This document shows positions 34,986 to 43,933 of a stretch of 64,000 nucleotides of DNA, one piece after another. The notes under the pieces are model-generated. The model was not told the origin of the DNA. It searched no databases and saw nothing but the letters and a program-made list of their open reading frames with translations. This DNA is from AP-15 sp963762575 (GTDB taxonomy: Bacteria > Pseudomonadota > Alphaproteobacteria > ATCC43930 > CGMCC-115725): NCBI GenBank assembly GCA_963762575.1, contig CAVXLL010000001.1:620001-684000 (forward strand), read 5' to 3'. How positions within the stretch are numbered: position 1 is the first letter of the stretch; every line of letters begins with the position of its first letter. The position numbers were made by a program, and so were the translations under genes.

Positions 34986-35140
34986 ATGCCCACAATCGAA
35001 GAGAACCGTTTCTTGCTTGGCGAGAGCTATGATTGGCCCAAGCTGGAGAGGAGTGGTCGACACCTTGGGGCAACGCGCACATGCAGTGATATGGCTCCAT
35101 TCTGCCGCGCATCAGTGCCTTTGTGCCGACCGACACGTGT
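34986..35140 (+). pseudogene. SAM methyltransferase N-terminal remnant
   Basis: ATG 34986 opens 'MPTIEENRFLLGESYDW', a known start of a class I SAM methyltransferase group common in glycan clusters. After a frame change the expected 'EWSTPWGNAHMQ' and then 'GSILPRISAFVPTDT' can be read before homology ends. The SAM-binding core is missing. Frameshifts within 60 codons mark it as dead. Confidence 0.6.
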
Positions 35141-35674
35141 GATGCCAACGTCGTTCCTACTGGCGAGCAGCCTATGGCGGCACCACTGAGCAGCTATGGT
35201 GCCGACAAGCGTGCACGCGCAGGCAGGTCGCCGGCTCGGTTCACCCGGTACCGACGGTTGGATTGCGCTTTTCAACCTGTATGGTCCACGACAGACCCCA
35301 ACTCGCTATATTAGGGCATTATCGCGGGCTTTTTGCAGTAAGACGTTGATACAAGAACACTATAGTGGACAGTCGTGACCCGCGATATCCGGGATCCGGA
35401 TGCGTACCCCGGGCTGGTCACATCGTTTTTAGGCAGCAGAAGAACGGCAAGCCGTGGCACCGCGGGGCCGCCGCGGTTCGCAACTTTCTACCGCAAAGGG
35501 CCTATCTTGCGCTCGTGAAGGGTTGGCCGTTCGTTGGGCGTCCGGTATGTTGTCGCGGGTCGAAGACGTAACAGGTCAGAGGGTGTTGCAGTTCTTGCCT
35601 CGTGTTGACCCTCCATCCGGACGATGCAAGGCTGAAAGCGATAATCATGTGAAAAGAGGAAGCGGGAACCCGGT
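35141..35674. other. 534-base degenerate stretch without recognisable genes
   Basis: Short open frames exist on both strands but none shows family features or consistent codon use. Given the flanking remnants, this is probably eroded coding DNA of the same duplicated block. Confidence 0.5.
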
Positions 35675-35867
35675 GTTGATGCTGCCTTGTGAGCAAACAG
35701 TGCATCGAGGGTCTCGCCGAACGTTCAGGGGTTCGGCTCATTGTCAGCCGCAACGAGCCTCCGTGAATCGGAAGGCGTTCGACGTCATTCAAGTGAGCCC
35801 ATGCCGGTGGAAGAGTGGCGTGAGCCCGTGCAGCGTGTGATAGAATAGGTGTTCATGGTAAATGGTG
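35675..35867 (-). pseudogene. inverted fragment of the nucleotide-sugar C-methyltransferase gene
   Basis: Read on the reverse strand: 'TIYHEHLFYHTLHGLTPLFH' then, after a one-base slip, 'NDVERLPIHGGSLRLTMSRT' and 'PERSA'. These match residues in the centre of the intact gene at about 32868-33060 nearly base for base. Orientation is opposite to the parent, so an inversion accompanied the copying. The fragment cannot encode a folded domain. Confidence 0.82.
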
Positions 35868-35916
35868 CGCTCCGCCGCCTTTGTCGTGGTGGTCAACATT
35901 ACGGGACTCGACTTTG

Positions 35917-36936
35917 ATGAGTTCAACATCACCGCTGCTAAGCGTCGGATTGTTTGTCTACAATGGAGAACGTTTCATAGAGGAAGCGCTTCACTCCATC
36001 CTTAACCAGAAGTTCACAGATTTCGAACTGATTATTTCTGATAATGCGTCGACGGATCGCACGGGCGAGATCGCGCAAGCCTATGCTCAGCGCGACGATC
36101 GCATCCGTTATTCTCGAAGCGAGAAGAACATGGGTGCCGGCTGGAATGCGCGCCGCGTGTACGAACTCGCTACGGGGAAGTATTTCAAGTGGGCCGCCGT
36201 CGATGACCTCCTAGAGCCGGAACTTCTGCAGCGGTGTGTCGAGATCCTGGAGAGCGATCCCGGCTGTGTGGTGGCCCATGCGAGCACAAAAGAGGTTGAT
36301 GAAAACGGAACCTTCATCAAGAACTATGTCACGCCTATGAAGACCGATTATGACGATCCGGTCGCACGTTTTTGGGAAATGTTGCACACGCGTGGTCACA
36401 TGTGCTACCAGATTTACGGTGTGATGCGGATGTCCGCTCTGCGCCAGCTTCCGCCTCAGGGGATCTATGTCAATGGCGACGGGGTGTTGCTGGCGCGAAT
36501 GTCGTTGCTCGGCCGCTTCTACGAAGTGCCGGAGCATCTTTTCATCAGCAGGCGCCATAGCCGGCAATCCATGGCAACCCTTCCGATCCGCCTGAAACAT
36601 CCACGTCGGTTTCGCCTCACCAATCGCTATGGCTGGCTTCCGGGTCCCGAGTGGTGGGATCCGTCGAAAACCCGAGCCCTTTCATTTCCGGAGTTTCGCC
36701 TGCTGCTCGAATATTTTCTGTCCGTCTATCGCGCGCCGCTTTACGCCGGCCAGAAGCTTCGTTGCTATTTCATGTTGTTGGCTTGGATCAGATGGAACTT
36801 CAAGGGCATGTTGAAAGATCTGCTTATTGCGGCCGATCAGATGCTGTACAACTTGCAAGTCGCGAAAACAGAAGCAACGGATTTCCCAATCAGCCGATCT
36901 CTTGCAAGAGGTCCTCGTGAGAGTAAGCGACCTTAA
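35917..36936 (+). CDS. family 2 glycosyltransferase
   Basis: 339 aa. GT-A fold: 'PLLSVGLFVYNGERFIEEAL', 'DFELIISDNASTDRT', and the metal-binding Asp-x-Asp-like 'FKWAAVDDLLEPELLQR'. The acceptor side has 'ARMSLLGRFYEVPEHLFISR'. It transfers a sugar from a nucleotide donor to a lipid- or glycan-linked acceptor at the cytoplasmic face. ATG 35917 is preferred over a TTG at 35881. A gutted copy precedes it at 34750-34915. Confidence 0.9.
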   Translation: MSSTSPLLSVGLFVYNGERFIEEALHSILNQKFTDFELIISDNASTDRTGEIAQAYAQRDDRIRYSRSEKNMGAGWNARRVYELATGKYFKWAAVDDLLEPELLQRCVEILESDPGCVVAHASTKEVDENGTFIKNYVTPMKTDYDDPVARFWEMLHTRGHMCYQIYGVMRMSALRQLPPQGIYVNGDGVLLARMSLLGRFYEVPEHLFISRRHSRQSMATLPIRLKHPRRFRLTNRYGWLPGPEWWDPSKTRALSFPEFRLLLEYFLSVYRAPLYAGQKLRCYFMLLAWIRWNFKGMLKDLLIAADQMLYNLQVAKTEATDFPISRSLARGPRESKRP

Positions 36937-37039
36937 CCTCGGGTCGGTCGCCGCGACAGGTGACGCTCCTCTGTTATCGGGTGACCGATGCGGATGGTTG
37001 TGCCTGCCGTCCATCCTTTGCTTTTGCACAAACAGCTAC

Positions 37040-37590
37040 AGCAGCGGCGCGCCGGCGGCACGGCGGCATGTTGAAGCTGGCCACCTCGTCCCTACGCTCG
37101 ATAGCCTGCTTTACCAAACCGGCTCATCGTTAGTCGGGCTCCGAACTTATTGTTGGGGTATGGACGGCGGTGCGAGTCTCGACCGCGTACTCCATGGTGT
37201 TACCGACGTGGTGATCCTGGCAGGGCCTATCGACGATCCGATCGTCAGCCTTCAACGGGGAGGCGCTGAGGCGGTGCATCGACCGATCGGCCGGGTGCGG
37301 CCTACCAACGTGGGTTTTATCTTGAGCTATTCCGATTCGGGCACAATCACCGACAACGCGGGGTGCACGAATTCTTTCGCGCCAATTCGCGTTGGCTTTA
37401 CGCGAAAGCAAAGTGCCGATCCTATTGCTATTGCTACGAGGTCGTTTCGGTTATCACGCCGCAGTGCTGTGCTCTGCGACCGCGCTCAATTGCCGCCGCG
37501 TATGCGGTTCGATCTCACGGCGAACGAGTTCGCGCGCGAGCTCTTTCAAGACGGGAAGATCATCCGCGGCCGTGAACACTTTATGTTACG
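37040..37590 (+). pseudogene. decayed copy of the NAD-dependent epimerase
   Basis: Homologous along its length to the intact epimerase gene at 38469: 'EAGHLVPTLDSLLYQTGSS', 'LDRVLHGVTDVVILAG' and 'PRMRFDLTANEFARELF' match 'EAGYLVRTLDRLVYQNGSS', 'LDRALNGVTEVVILAG' and 'PRMRFDLTVNEFARELF'. The Rossmann start, the Tyr-x-x-x-Lys active site and the C-terminal third are lost or frameshifted. It ends just before the next methyltransferase gene. Confidence 0.82.
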
Positions 37591-37617
37591 TTGTGAAATG
37601 TGATGGAGGAGGGTTCC

Positions 37618-38472
37618 TTGTATGCCAAATACGATAAAGAAAAGGCGGAACAGTTCTGGACTAGGCGCGCCTCTCACGTGAATGAGCTGCGCGCGGTACT
37701 GAGCTATCGCTCGCCCGATTACACCAATTTGGCGTATTCTCAATGGGAACTGGGGCTGCTCGTCCGGAACCTGGGAGACGTCCGGGGCAAAACGGTGTTG
37801 GATGTTGGTTGTGGCGTCGGACGCGTGACCATGGAACTACTGAAAGCGGGCGCCCGCGTGACCGCCTTGGACAATTCAGCGAAGATGTTGTCGATAACAG
37901 AAGATAAGGTCAGGACGGCATCATTGAGTCCGTTTTTCGACGCAATTAAAAGCAACGCAGCTGAAAACCCGCTTCCAAACTCCAGTTACGATATAGTGGT
38001 GTGCGTCGGACTGCTCGAGCATTTGCCACTGACGATTAGGGTCGATACGCTCAACCATTTATATAGGGTTTTAAAGCGCGGCGGGTCAGCATATCTGGTG
38101 GTAAATAACGAGGATAGCATCTTCTTGGAACGCGACGCTTCATATAAGATGAATGTTCAAAAGGATGACGGATATTTCGTCGACATCATCGGTCTTGGGT
38201 TCATACGGCAATTTTACGCAGCGCAAGGCGCTGAGATCAGCGTTTTGGGGAGCAACTGTTTGCATTCTTATATCCGTCATACGTTTAGCCTGGTGGATGC
38301 CGGAGATCGAATGGAAGACATCGCTGAGGAACTGATCCGGCTGGCAACTCTCGGCGACCTTAGTAACGCCTATGGTGAGGCCGGGAAATACATCGCGGAT
38401 CAATTTATGGTTCGGATCGTCAAGCCAGGCGATGTGCCCAATGGCGCGGAGCAAATAAGCGAAGGGCTATGA
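37618..38472 (+). CDS. class I SAM-dependent methyltransferase
   Basis: 284 aa. SAM motif I 'TVLDVGCGVGRVTMELL', acidic residue after beta2 'VTALDNSAKML', and 'YDIVVCVGLLEHLP'. The best ribosome site, GGAGGAGGG, lies five bases before a TTG at 37618 ('YAKYDKEKAEQFW'); GTG 37600 and ATG 37603 are in-frame alternatives. The substrate is probably a sugar or a glycan terminus. Its stop overlaps the start of the following epimerase by four bases (ATGA), so they are co-translated. Confidence 0.88.
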   Translation: MYAKYDKEKAEQFWTRRASHVNELRAVLSYRSPDYTNLAYSQWELGLLVRNLGDVRGKTVLDVGCGVGRVTMELLKAGARVTALDNSAKMLSITEDKVRTASLSPFFDAIKSNAAENPLPNSSYDIVVCVGLLEHLPLTIRVDTLNHLYRVLKRGGSAYLVVNNEDSIFLERDASYKMNVQKDDGYFVDIIGLGFIRQFYAAQGAEISVLGSNCLHSYIRHTFSLVDAGDRMEDIAEELIRLATLGDLSNAYGEAGKYIADQFMVRIVKPGDVPNGAEQISEGL

Positions 38473-39527
38473 CAGATCACTGTTTTTCCGGAACGAGCAA
38501 CCGCCGAGTGCTACTAATTGGCGGTGCCGGTTATATCGGGGTGCCATTGGCACGGCAGCTTATCGAAGCTGGCTATCTTGTCCGTACACTCGATCGCCTG
38601 GTCTACCAGAACGGTTCGTCTTTGCTCGGGCATACCCGGCAGCCAACATCCGAGTTTATTTTTGGAGATATGGGCGACGACGCGGCACTCGACCGTGCGC
38701 TCAACGGGGTCACCGAAGTCGTCATCCTGGCAGGGCTCGTCGGCGATCCTGTCACCAAGAAGTTTCCCCGAGAATCTAAGGCAATCAACGAGGAGGCGCT
38801 GAGGCGGTGTATCGACCGATTAAGCGGGCGTGGCCTGAACAAAGTGGTCTTTATCTCAACCTGTTCCAATTACGGCATTATCGCCGATAACGAGATTGCG
38901 CACGAGGGCTTTGCGCTGAAGCCGCTTTCGCTCTACGCCAAGGCGAAGGTCGCTGCCGAAGCCTATTTGCTGTCCCTGGAGGACCGTGTCGATTACCACG
39001 TCACGGTACTTCGTTTTGCGACCGCTTTCGGGTTGGCGCCGCGCATGCGCTTCGATCTCACGGTGAACGAGTTCGCACGCGAGCTCTTCCTTGGCAGGGA
39101 GCTCGTCGTGTATGATGCCGACACTTGGAGACCCTATTGCCACGTTTTTGATTTTGCTCGGCTGATCCACCGTGTTCTAGACGCTCCGGCCGATTTGGTC
39201 TCGTTCGAGGTGTTCAACGGCGGAGGCAACGCAAACAATCTCACCAAGCGGCAGATTGTAAATATGGTCCTCGAGTGTGTCCCTCAGGGACAAGTCGTCT
39301 ATCGGAACAATAGCGCCGACCGACGGAACTATCGTGTCGATTTTGGTAAGGTTCGTGAAAGGCTGCGCTTCGAACCACAATTTGATGTGGCTTACGGCAT
39401 TGCGGAAATCGTCGGAGCATTGAGATCGCATCTGCTAGACGACGTCGATGCCCGGCCCAGCTTCTATGGGAATTATGAACTTCGCGGGCTGGCGGATGAA
39501 GCATGGCTGGGCGTTTCAAGTGAGTGA
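38469..39527 (+). CDS. NAD-dependent epimerase/dehydratase (extended SDR), intact paralogue
   Basis: 352 aa. Rossmann motif 'LLIGGAGYIGVPLARQL', 'VVILAGLVGDP', active-site Ser/Thr region 'FISTCSNYG', and Tyr-x-x-x-Lys in 'LSLYAKAKVAAE'. 'PRMRFDLTVNEFARELF' and 'WRPYCHVFDFARLI' mark the nucleotide-sugar branch. Overlaps the upstream methyltransferase stop and the downstream nucleotidyltransferase start, forming a tightly coupled four-gene run. A dead copy lies at 37040-37590. Confidence 0.9.
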   Translation: MTDHCFSGTSNRRVLLIGGAGYIGVPLARQLIEAGYLVRTLDRLVYQNGSSLLGHTRQPTSEFIFGDMGDDAALDRALNGVTEVVILAGLVGDPVTKKFPRESKAINEEALRRCIDRLSGRGLNKVVFISTCSNYGIIADNEIAHEGFALKPLSLYAKAKVAAEAYLLSLEDRVDYHVTVLRFATAFGLAPRMRFDLTVNEFARELFLGRELVVYDADTWRPYCHVFDFARLIHRVLDAPADLVSFEVFNGGGNANNLTKRQIVNMVLECVPQGQVVYRNNSADRRNYRVDFGKVRERLRFEPQFDVAYGIAEIVGALRSHLLDDVDARPSFYGNYELRGLADEAWLGVSSE

Positions 39528-40272
39528 GAACGTAACTACGACCAGCTCGGCCGCCGGACTACGGGCAGTGATCCTCGCAGGAGGCAAGGGGGTAAGATTA
39601 CGGCCTTTTACCGTCAATTTTCCCAAGCCGCTGATGCCGCTGGGCAACCATCCGATCCTCGAGGTTCTGATAAGGCGGCTAGTGGCATTCGGAATTACAG
39701 ACATAACGCTCACTCTGGGTCATTTAGCAGAGCTTATTAAGGCGTACTTTCATACCCACAATCAGCTCACCGCCCAGGTTAGGCTTCGGTACGTAGAAGA
39801 GGAAAAGCCGACCGGCACCGCTGGATCGCTTGCATCCGTACATGGTCTCAACGAGACTTTCCTGGTCATGAATGGAGATTTGCTCACCGACCTCGATTTC
39901 GATGCGCTCGTCTCTTTTCATCGCCGCCATGACGCTGCCCTTACCATCGCCGCCCATCGGCGCCTGGTAAAGCTCGACCTCGGCGTCCTGGAATGCGGCG
40001 ACGATTATCGCATAATCGGATACAATGAGAAACCGGAGCTAAGTTACGATGTAAGCATGGGTATCTATGTCTACGAACCCAGGGTCCTCAACTGGATTGC
40101 TCCCGGGGCATATTTCGATTTTCCGGATCTTGTGTTGAAGCTGATTGCAAATGGCGAAAAAGTTTGCGCCATGCCGCACGACGGCTTTTGGCTCGATATC
40201 GGACAGCCGGACGATTATGCCCGTGCGCAAGAGATCTACGCCGATGGGAAGGGAGACTATCACCTTGACTGA
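39520..40272 (+). CDS. sugar nucleotidyltransferase (NTP_transferase family)
   Basis: 250 aa from a GTG at 39520 overlapping the epimerase end; an ATG at 39499 would add seven residues. Signature 'VILAGGKGVRLRPFTVNFPK' with 'PLMPLGNHPILEVLIRRL', the metal Asp in 'FLVMNGDLLTDLDF', 'IIGYNEKPEL', and 'DGFWLDIGQPDDYARAQ'. This resembles mannose-1-phosphate guanylyltransferase-like and D-glycero-manno-heptose nucleotidyltransferases, so a GDP- or other NDP-sugar is the likely product. Together with RfbF the island has two sugar-activating enzymes. Confidence 0.88.
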   Translation: MSENVTTTSSAAGLRAVILAGGKGVRLRPFTVNFPKPLMPLGNHPILEVLIRRLVAFGITDITLTLGHLAELIKAYFHTHNQLTAQVRLRYVEEEKPTGTAGSLASVHGLNETFLVMNGDLLTDLDFDALVSFHRRHDAALTIAAHRRLVKLDLGVLECGDDYRIIGYNEKPELSYDVSMGIYVYEPRVLNWIAPGAYFDFPDLVLKLIANGEKVCAMPHDGFWLDIGQPDDYARAQEIYADGKGDYHLD

Positions 40273-41414
40273 TTGGCGCATTCCATTGAGTGACCTGGAT
40301 TACGGGAGCGAAGAGGCGAGCGCTGTCCAGCGCGTCATCGCCGGCAAGTGGCTGTCGTCGGGCCCCGAGGTGCAAGCGTTCGAGCAAGAGTTCGCGACGA
40401 TGCAGGGGGCCAAGCATGCCCTCGCCGTGTCGAGCGCGACCGCCGGCCTCCATCTCGCGCTTCTCGCACTTGGCGTCGGACCTGGTGACGAGGTCATTCA
40501 ACCGGCGCTCAATTTCGTCGCGGCTGCGAATATGACCGTAGCGGTTGGCGCAACACCGGTTTTCGTCGACATCTGCAGTCTCGATGAGCCGACGCTCGAC
40601 CCGAGCGAGGTGGAGCGAGCGGTCTCGCCTCGGACTAAAGCCGTGGTCGTCATGCATTATGGCGGCAGCCTCTGTCGGATGACGGAACTGACAGAGCTTT
40701 GCGCGGCGCTCAATATCGCAATCGTCGAAGATGCCTGTCACGCGGTCGGCGTCGCGTACCACGATGCCCGGAACCTCTGGCCGAACGGCGTTATGGCTGG
40801 GAGCATCGGAGACATCAGCGCGTTTTCCTTTTTTTCAAATAAAAATATCGCCTCTGGCGAGGGCGGCATGGTGGTAACCAATCGCGAGGATTTGGCTGAT
40901 CGCGTGCGGCTGCTCCGATCACACGGCATGACCACCCTTACCTGGGACCGTCATAAGGGGCACTCGGGTTCCTATGACGTCGTGAAGTCCGGGGTACAAT
41001 TACCGGCTGGACGAGCTGCACGCAGCGCTTGGCCTTGCCCAGCTGACTAAGCTGGCGCGCAATAATCGTCGGCGCCGCAACCTGCTGACCGTATATCGCC
41101 AGGCTGTGCAACCGCTTGCGGGCTGGACTATGCCGTTCGCCAACGCAATCGAATTTTCGTCCGCCCATCTGATGGTTATCGTCGCCCCAGATCGCGAAAT
41201 AAAACGAAGGGCGCTGGACGCGTTACGCCAGTCCGGCATTCAGTCGAGTATGCATTACCCTTGCATCGCTGATTTCAGCGGCTTTGAAGGGCACTTGGAG
41301 GCAAAGCTCGAATTGACGAGAGAGTTCACGGGCCGCGCAATCACCTTGCCGCTTTATCCGGACTTGAATCCCGATCTGATCAGTGACATTGTCGGCATCC
41401 TGCACTGCGCCTGA
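40244..41414 (+). pseudogene. DegT/DnrJ/EryC1/StrS aminotransferase, one frameshift
   Basis: PLP-dependent sugar aminotransferase. The first frame gives 'WLSSGPEVQAFEQEFA', 'VSSATAGLHLALLALGVGPG', 'AIVEDACHAVG' and the PLP-Lys region 'AFSFFSNKNIASGEGG'. At 40990-40994 a run of four Gs carries one extra base. Correcting it restores 'SGYNYRLDELHAALGLAQL' and continues to 'IVGILHCA' (389 aa in all). ATG 40244 or TTG 40265 are possible starts; both overlap the nucleotidyltransferase end. A homopolymer indel may be a sequencing error, in which case the gene is intact. Confidence 0.85.
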
Positions 41415-41506
41415 TCTCTACGTTTAATGCTATTGTCATGACTGCGGATGATGTGTATGCCAGCGACAATGGCAACTGAGGCACGGACGGTCGTGCTGCT
41501 CAGTTT

Positions 41507-42253
41507 TCAGCTGTTGCTGGCAGGTTTCTGCCATATGAAGAGATAATCTCGCAGACCCCCACGGGCACGACCGGGGTCGTCGAACATTGAGCGAAGCCGT
41601 GCACAGACCGCTCCCGAAAATTGAACCCAGCGATTCGGAAGGTACCTATTTCCGAGCCAGCGCTCCGGTTTCCCATAATACCGGTTCAATACGAGCACCC
41701 GTCGCGTGTGAAAACCTACTCCTTCAAAGCCTTCAATGAAACATTGCGGCGGAACGTCGACATACATCTCACAATTAATGACGTGTGCGCCCGGCTGCAA
41801 CACCCTGAACATTTCTGCTGCGATTTCCGCGTAACAGGGGTCTTCGACGAGAAGACTGTACCGTAACACTGCACAACACCAAATGCCTCCGATGAAGCTG
41901 TCCTGGACCGGTATCGAGACGCCATCGGTTACAACAAATTCGCAACCGCGGGATGGGCGTTGCTTCTTCGCCTCAACAGCCATTTCCTGAGTGATCTCCG
42001 TACCAAGGACATACCGTCCCCGTGAAACGAAGTACCTCGTAAATCGGCCATTTCCACAACCGAAATCGATCATAGGCCTATCAATTGGGATATAGCGCAG
42101 CGCCTGCGCAGCGCCGAACGAGTAAATCCCGTGCACAAACAAATTTCCACGATCAGATCCTGTTGGAGCTAAAACGGCCTGCAACCCGCCGAGAGCTGCA
42201 CGTTCCGCCCAACTCAACCCCACAGAGTGAAATCGCGCCTTTTCGTCCGCCAT
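41507..42253 (-). CDS. class I SAM-dependent methyltransferase
   Basis: 248 aa. Motif I 'MIDFGCGNGRFTRYFVSRG', 'LGTEITQEM', 'GGIWCCAVLRYSLLVEDP' and 'MFRVLQPGAHVINCEMY'. The start at 42253 ('MADEKARFHSVG') follows GGAG at a good distance. The reverse-strand pair with the FemAB-like gene just upstream (gap 46 bases) suggests an operon transcribed against the main cluster. Substrate unknown. Confidence 0.82.
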   Translation of the reverse strand: MADEKARFHSVGLSWAERAALGGLQAVLAPTGSDRGNLFVHGIYSFGAAQALRYIPIDRPMIDFGCGNGRFTRYFVSRGRYVLGTEITQEMAVEAKKQRPSRGCEFVVTDGVSIPVQDSFIGGIWCCAVLRYSLLVEDPCYAEIAAEMFRVLQPGAHVINCEMYVDVPPQCFIEGFEGVGFHTRRVLVLNRYYGKPERWLGNRYLPNRWVQFSGAVCARLRSMFDDPGRARGGLRDYLFIWQKPASNS

Positions 42254-42299
42254 CAGATGGACTCCAAACTCTACACCGTGCAACCTCGTTTTCTCGTCG

Positions 42300-43241
42300 T
42301 CACATCGTTCTTCGGAGAATTCGGCGTACTGGCGACCAAATTCGGCGTGCCGGCGACAAGATCGGATTTGTCCAAACGAATCCCCAAATGGGTACCTTTC
42401 GAGTTCCCCAAAATGACTTAAATTTTTCTAGCGATGACAGATCTCCCGAGCCTCCCATGTTAAATGATGCCATCAACTCAATGCGCGCTAAACGAATTGC
42501 ATGGTTTATGATGGCATACATTGGAAAGCAGTTTTTATATTCAAAATCCATTGCGCTTTGCCAGTAAAATAATGAGTTGCCATCGCGAACGTACCATCCG
42601 CCACCGATTATCCTCTCTCTCAATTCTGCTAGAAGCAAAATCACGTTATCATTGAGCCTGAAGACCTCTTTAAGAAACCTGAGACTATATATATCAATCC
42701 ATTTACGCTCTCGAATGGTCTTTTCGTAAATGGTGTAATAGGCGGCTATATCCGAGTGTTTCGTCGCTTGGCGGACAACAACGCCCTCGCGTTCTGCGCG
42801 CCGGATTTGGTTGCGGGTCGATGCGGTAAAATTACGAAACAGGGCGTCATAGCAACGATCCAAATCTAAGACGTGAGTTGTCCACTCTACGCTCCTGAGA
42901 CCGCACACCCTCAATTCGTTTGCAAAATCCTGATGGTCGAATCGAACGTTCCAATCGAAGCTGAGGGTCTGCACGGTTTGCAATTGCTCGACGAGTTCGG
43001 AGGCGCTGTCGCGGGACCGGTCGTAATCGATAGGATAAGCTGGCAGTCCGAAGGGTGCGAGCGAGACGCTGCGAATACCAAACCTATGAACTCGCTCAAG
43101 ACCGAAGATACGTGCGGGCGATTTGGCGCTTTGAACCTTTAAAACCCGAACGCCTATACCTTCCTCGGCCCGCGCAACCGCCTCAATGAATTTTTTTTGT
43201 GAGAAGAAACTTTCTTCTCGGCTGGGCATTTCCGGCGTCAT
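42300..43241 (-). CDS. FemAB-like GNAT-family protein
   Basis: 313 aa. 'RNFTASTRNQIRRAEREGVVV' is the standard joint of the FemAB/Acetyltransf_6 fold. It is followed by 'TIYEKTIRERKW' and the C-terminal GNAT half 'IGGGWYVRDGNSLFYWQSA' and 'NMGGSGDLSSLEKFKSFWG'. Members add amino acids or acyl groups to cell-surface polymers using aminoacyl-tRNA or acyl donors, and are common in exopolysaccharide loci. Positions 43242-43434 upstream are non-coding as far as I can see and should contain the promoter. Confidence 0.82.
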   Translation of the reverse strand: MTPEMPSREESFFSQKKFIEAVARAEEGIGVRVLKVQSAKSPARIFGLERVHRFGIRSVSLAPFGLPAYPIDYDRSRDSASELVEQLQTVQTLSFDWNVRFDHQDFANELRVCGLRSVEWTTHVLDLDRCYDALFRNFTASTRNQIRRAEREGVVVRQATKHSDIAAYYTIYEKTIRERKWIDIYSLRFLKEVFRLNDNVILLLAELRERIIGGGWYVRDGNSLFYWQSAMDFEYKNCFPMYAIINHAIRLARIELMASFNMGGSGDLSSLEKFKSFWGTRKVPIWGFVWTNPILSPARRIWSPVRRILRRTM

Positions 43242-43933
43242 AAGGAGTATCGATATTCATCGCGCGATGATATGGAGCCTTTCCTAAGCATCCTCCTTCA
43301 GATCGCCATCTGTTTGGGTGCCGGATGAACGTCAAAAAGTGGCGGACGTGCGAAAAAACAGAGTCATGTCGACGCGCCGAACGCACGATCCATGAGATCA
43401 AGATATATCTCCGCGGGGACACGTTCAACGGAAATGAGGTGGACCCCATCTGTGAGACAGTTGGAGCCGCTTCTTAAGGTGTAGCCCCGCCGGTCTCGAT
43501 GTCGGCTCCGATCGTCGTCACCGCAGTGGCTGATGTAGCTTTTCTGCTTTTCAAATCTTCAACATCAATTGCTTTGTCGAGTGTGGTGCCTGTGGGCGAA
43601 GGCGAGCATTTGCCCGCCTTCCAAGCTCGCTCGGCAAGCGGGGAAGCGGAGCCGGTCGGCAACGCCGATCATCCACATATCCCATAGGCCCTCCTCGTAA
43701 CTTTGCTGCGGCGTCCGGTAGCCGAGGCTCCGTTCTGCCGTCTTGGCTGTAAAAGCTGAGCCAACCGCCTATCCCGGCCTTGGCTTCGGCCACTGTCGCA
43801 TAGGCACTGCGGTAGACCTCCTCGTATTGAGACTGCGCCACAGCCGCTCGACGAAGATATTGTCCATGCACCGGCCCTTTGCCGTCCATGCCTAATTGTG
43901 ACCCCATGCCGCTTGAGGGTGCCGGCTAACTAA

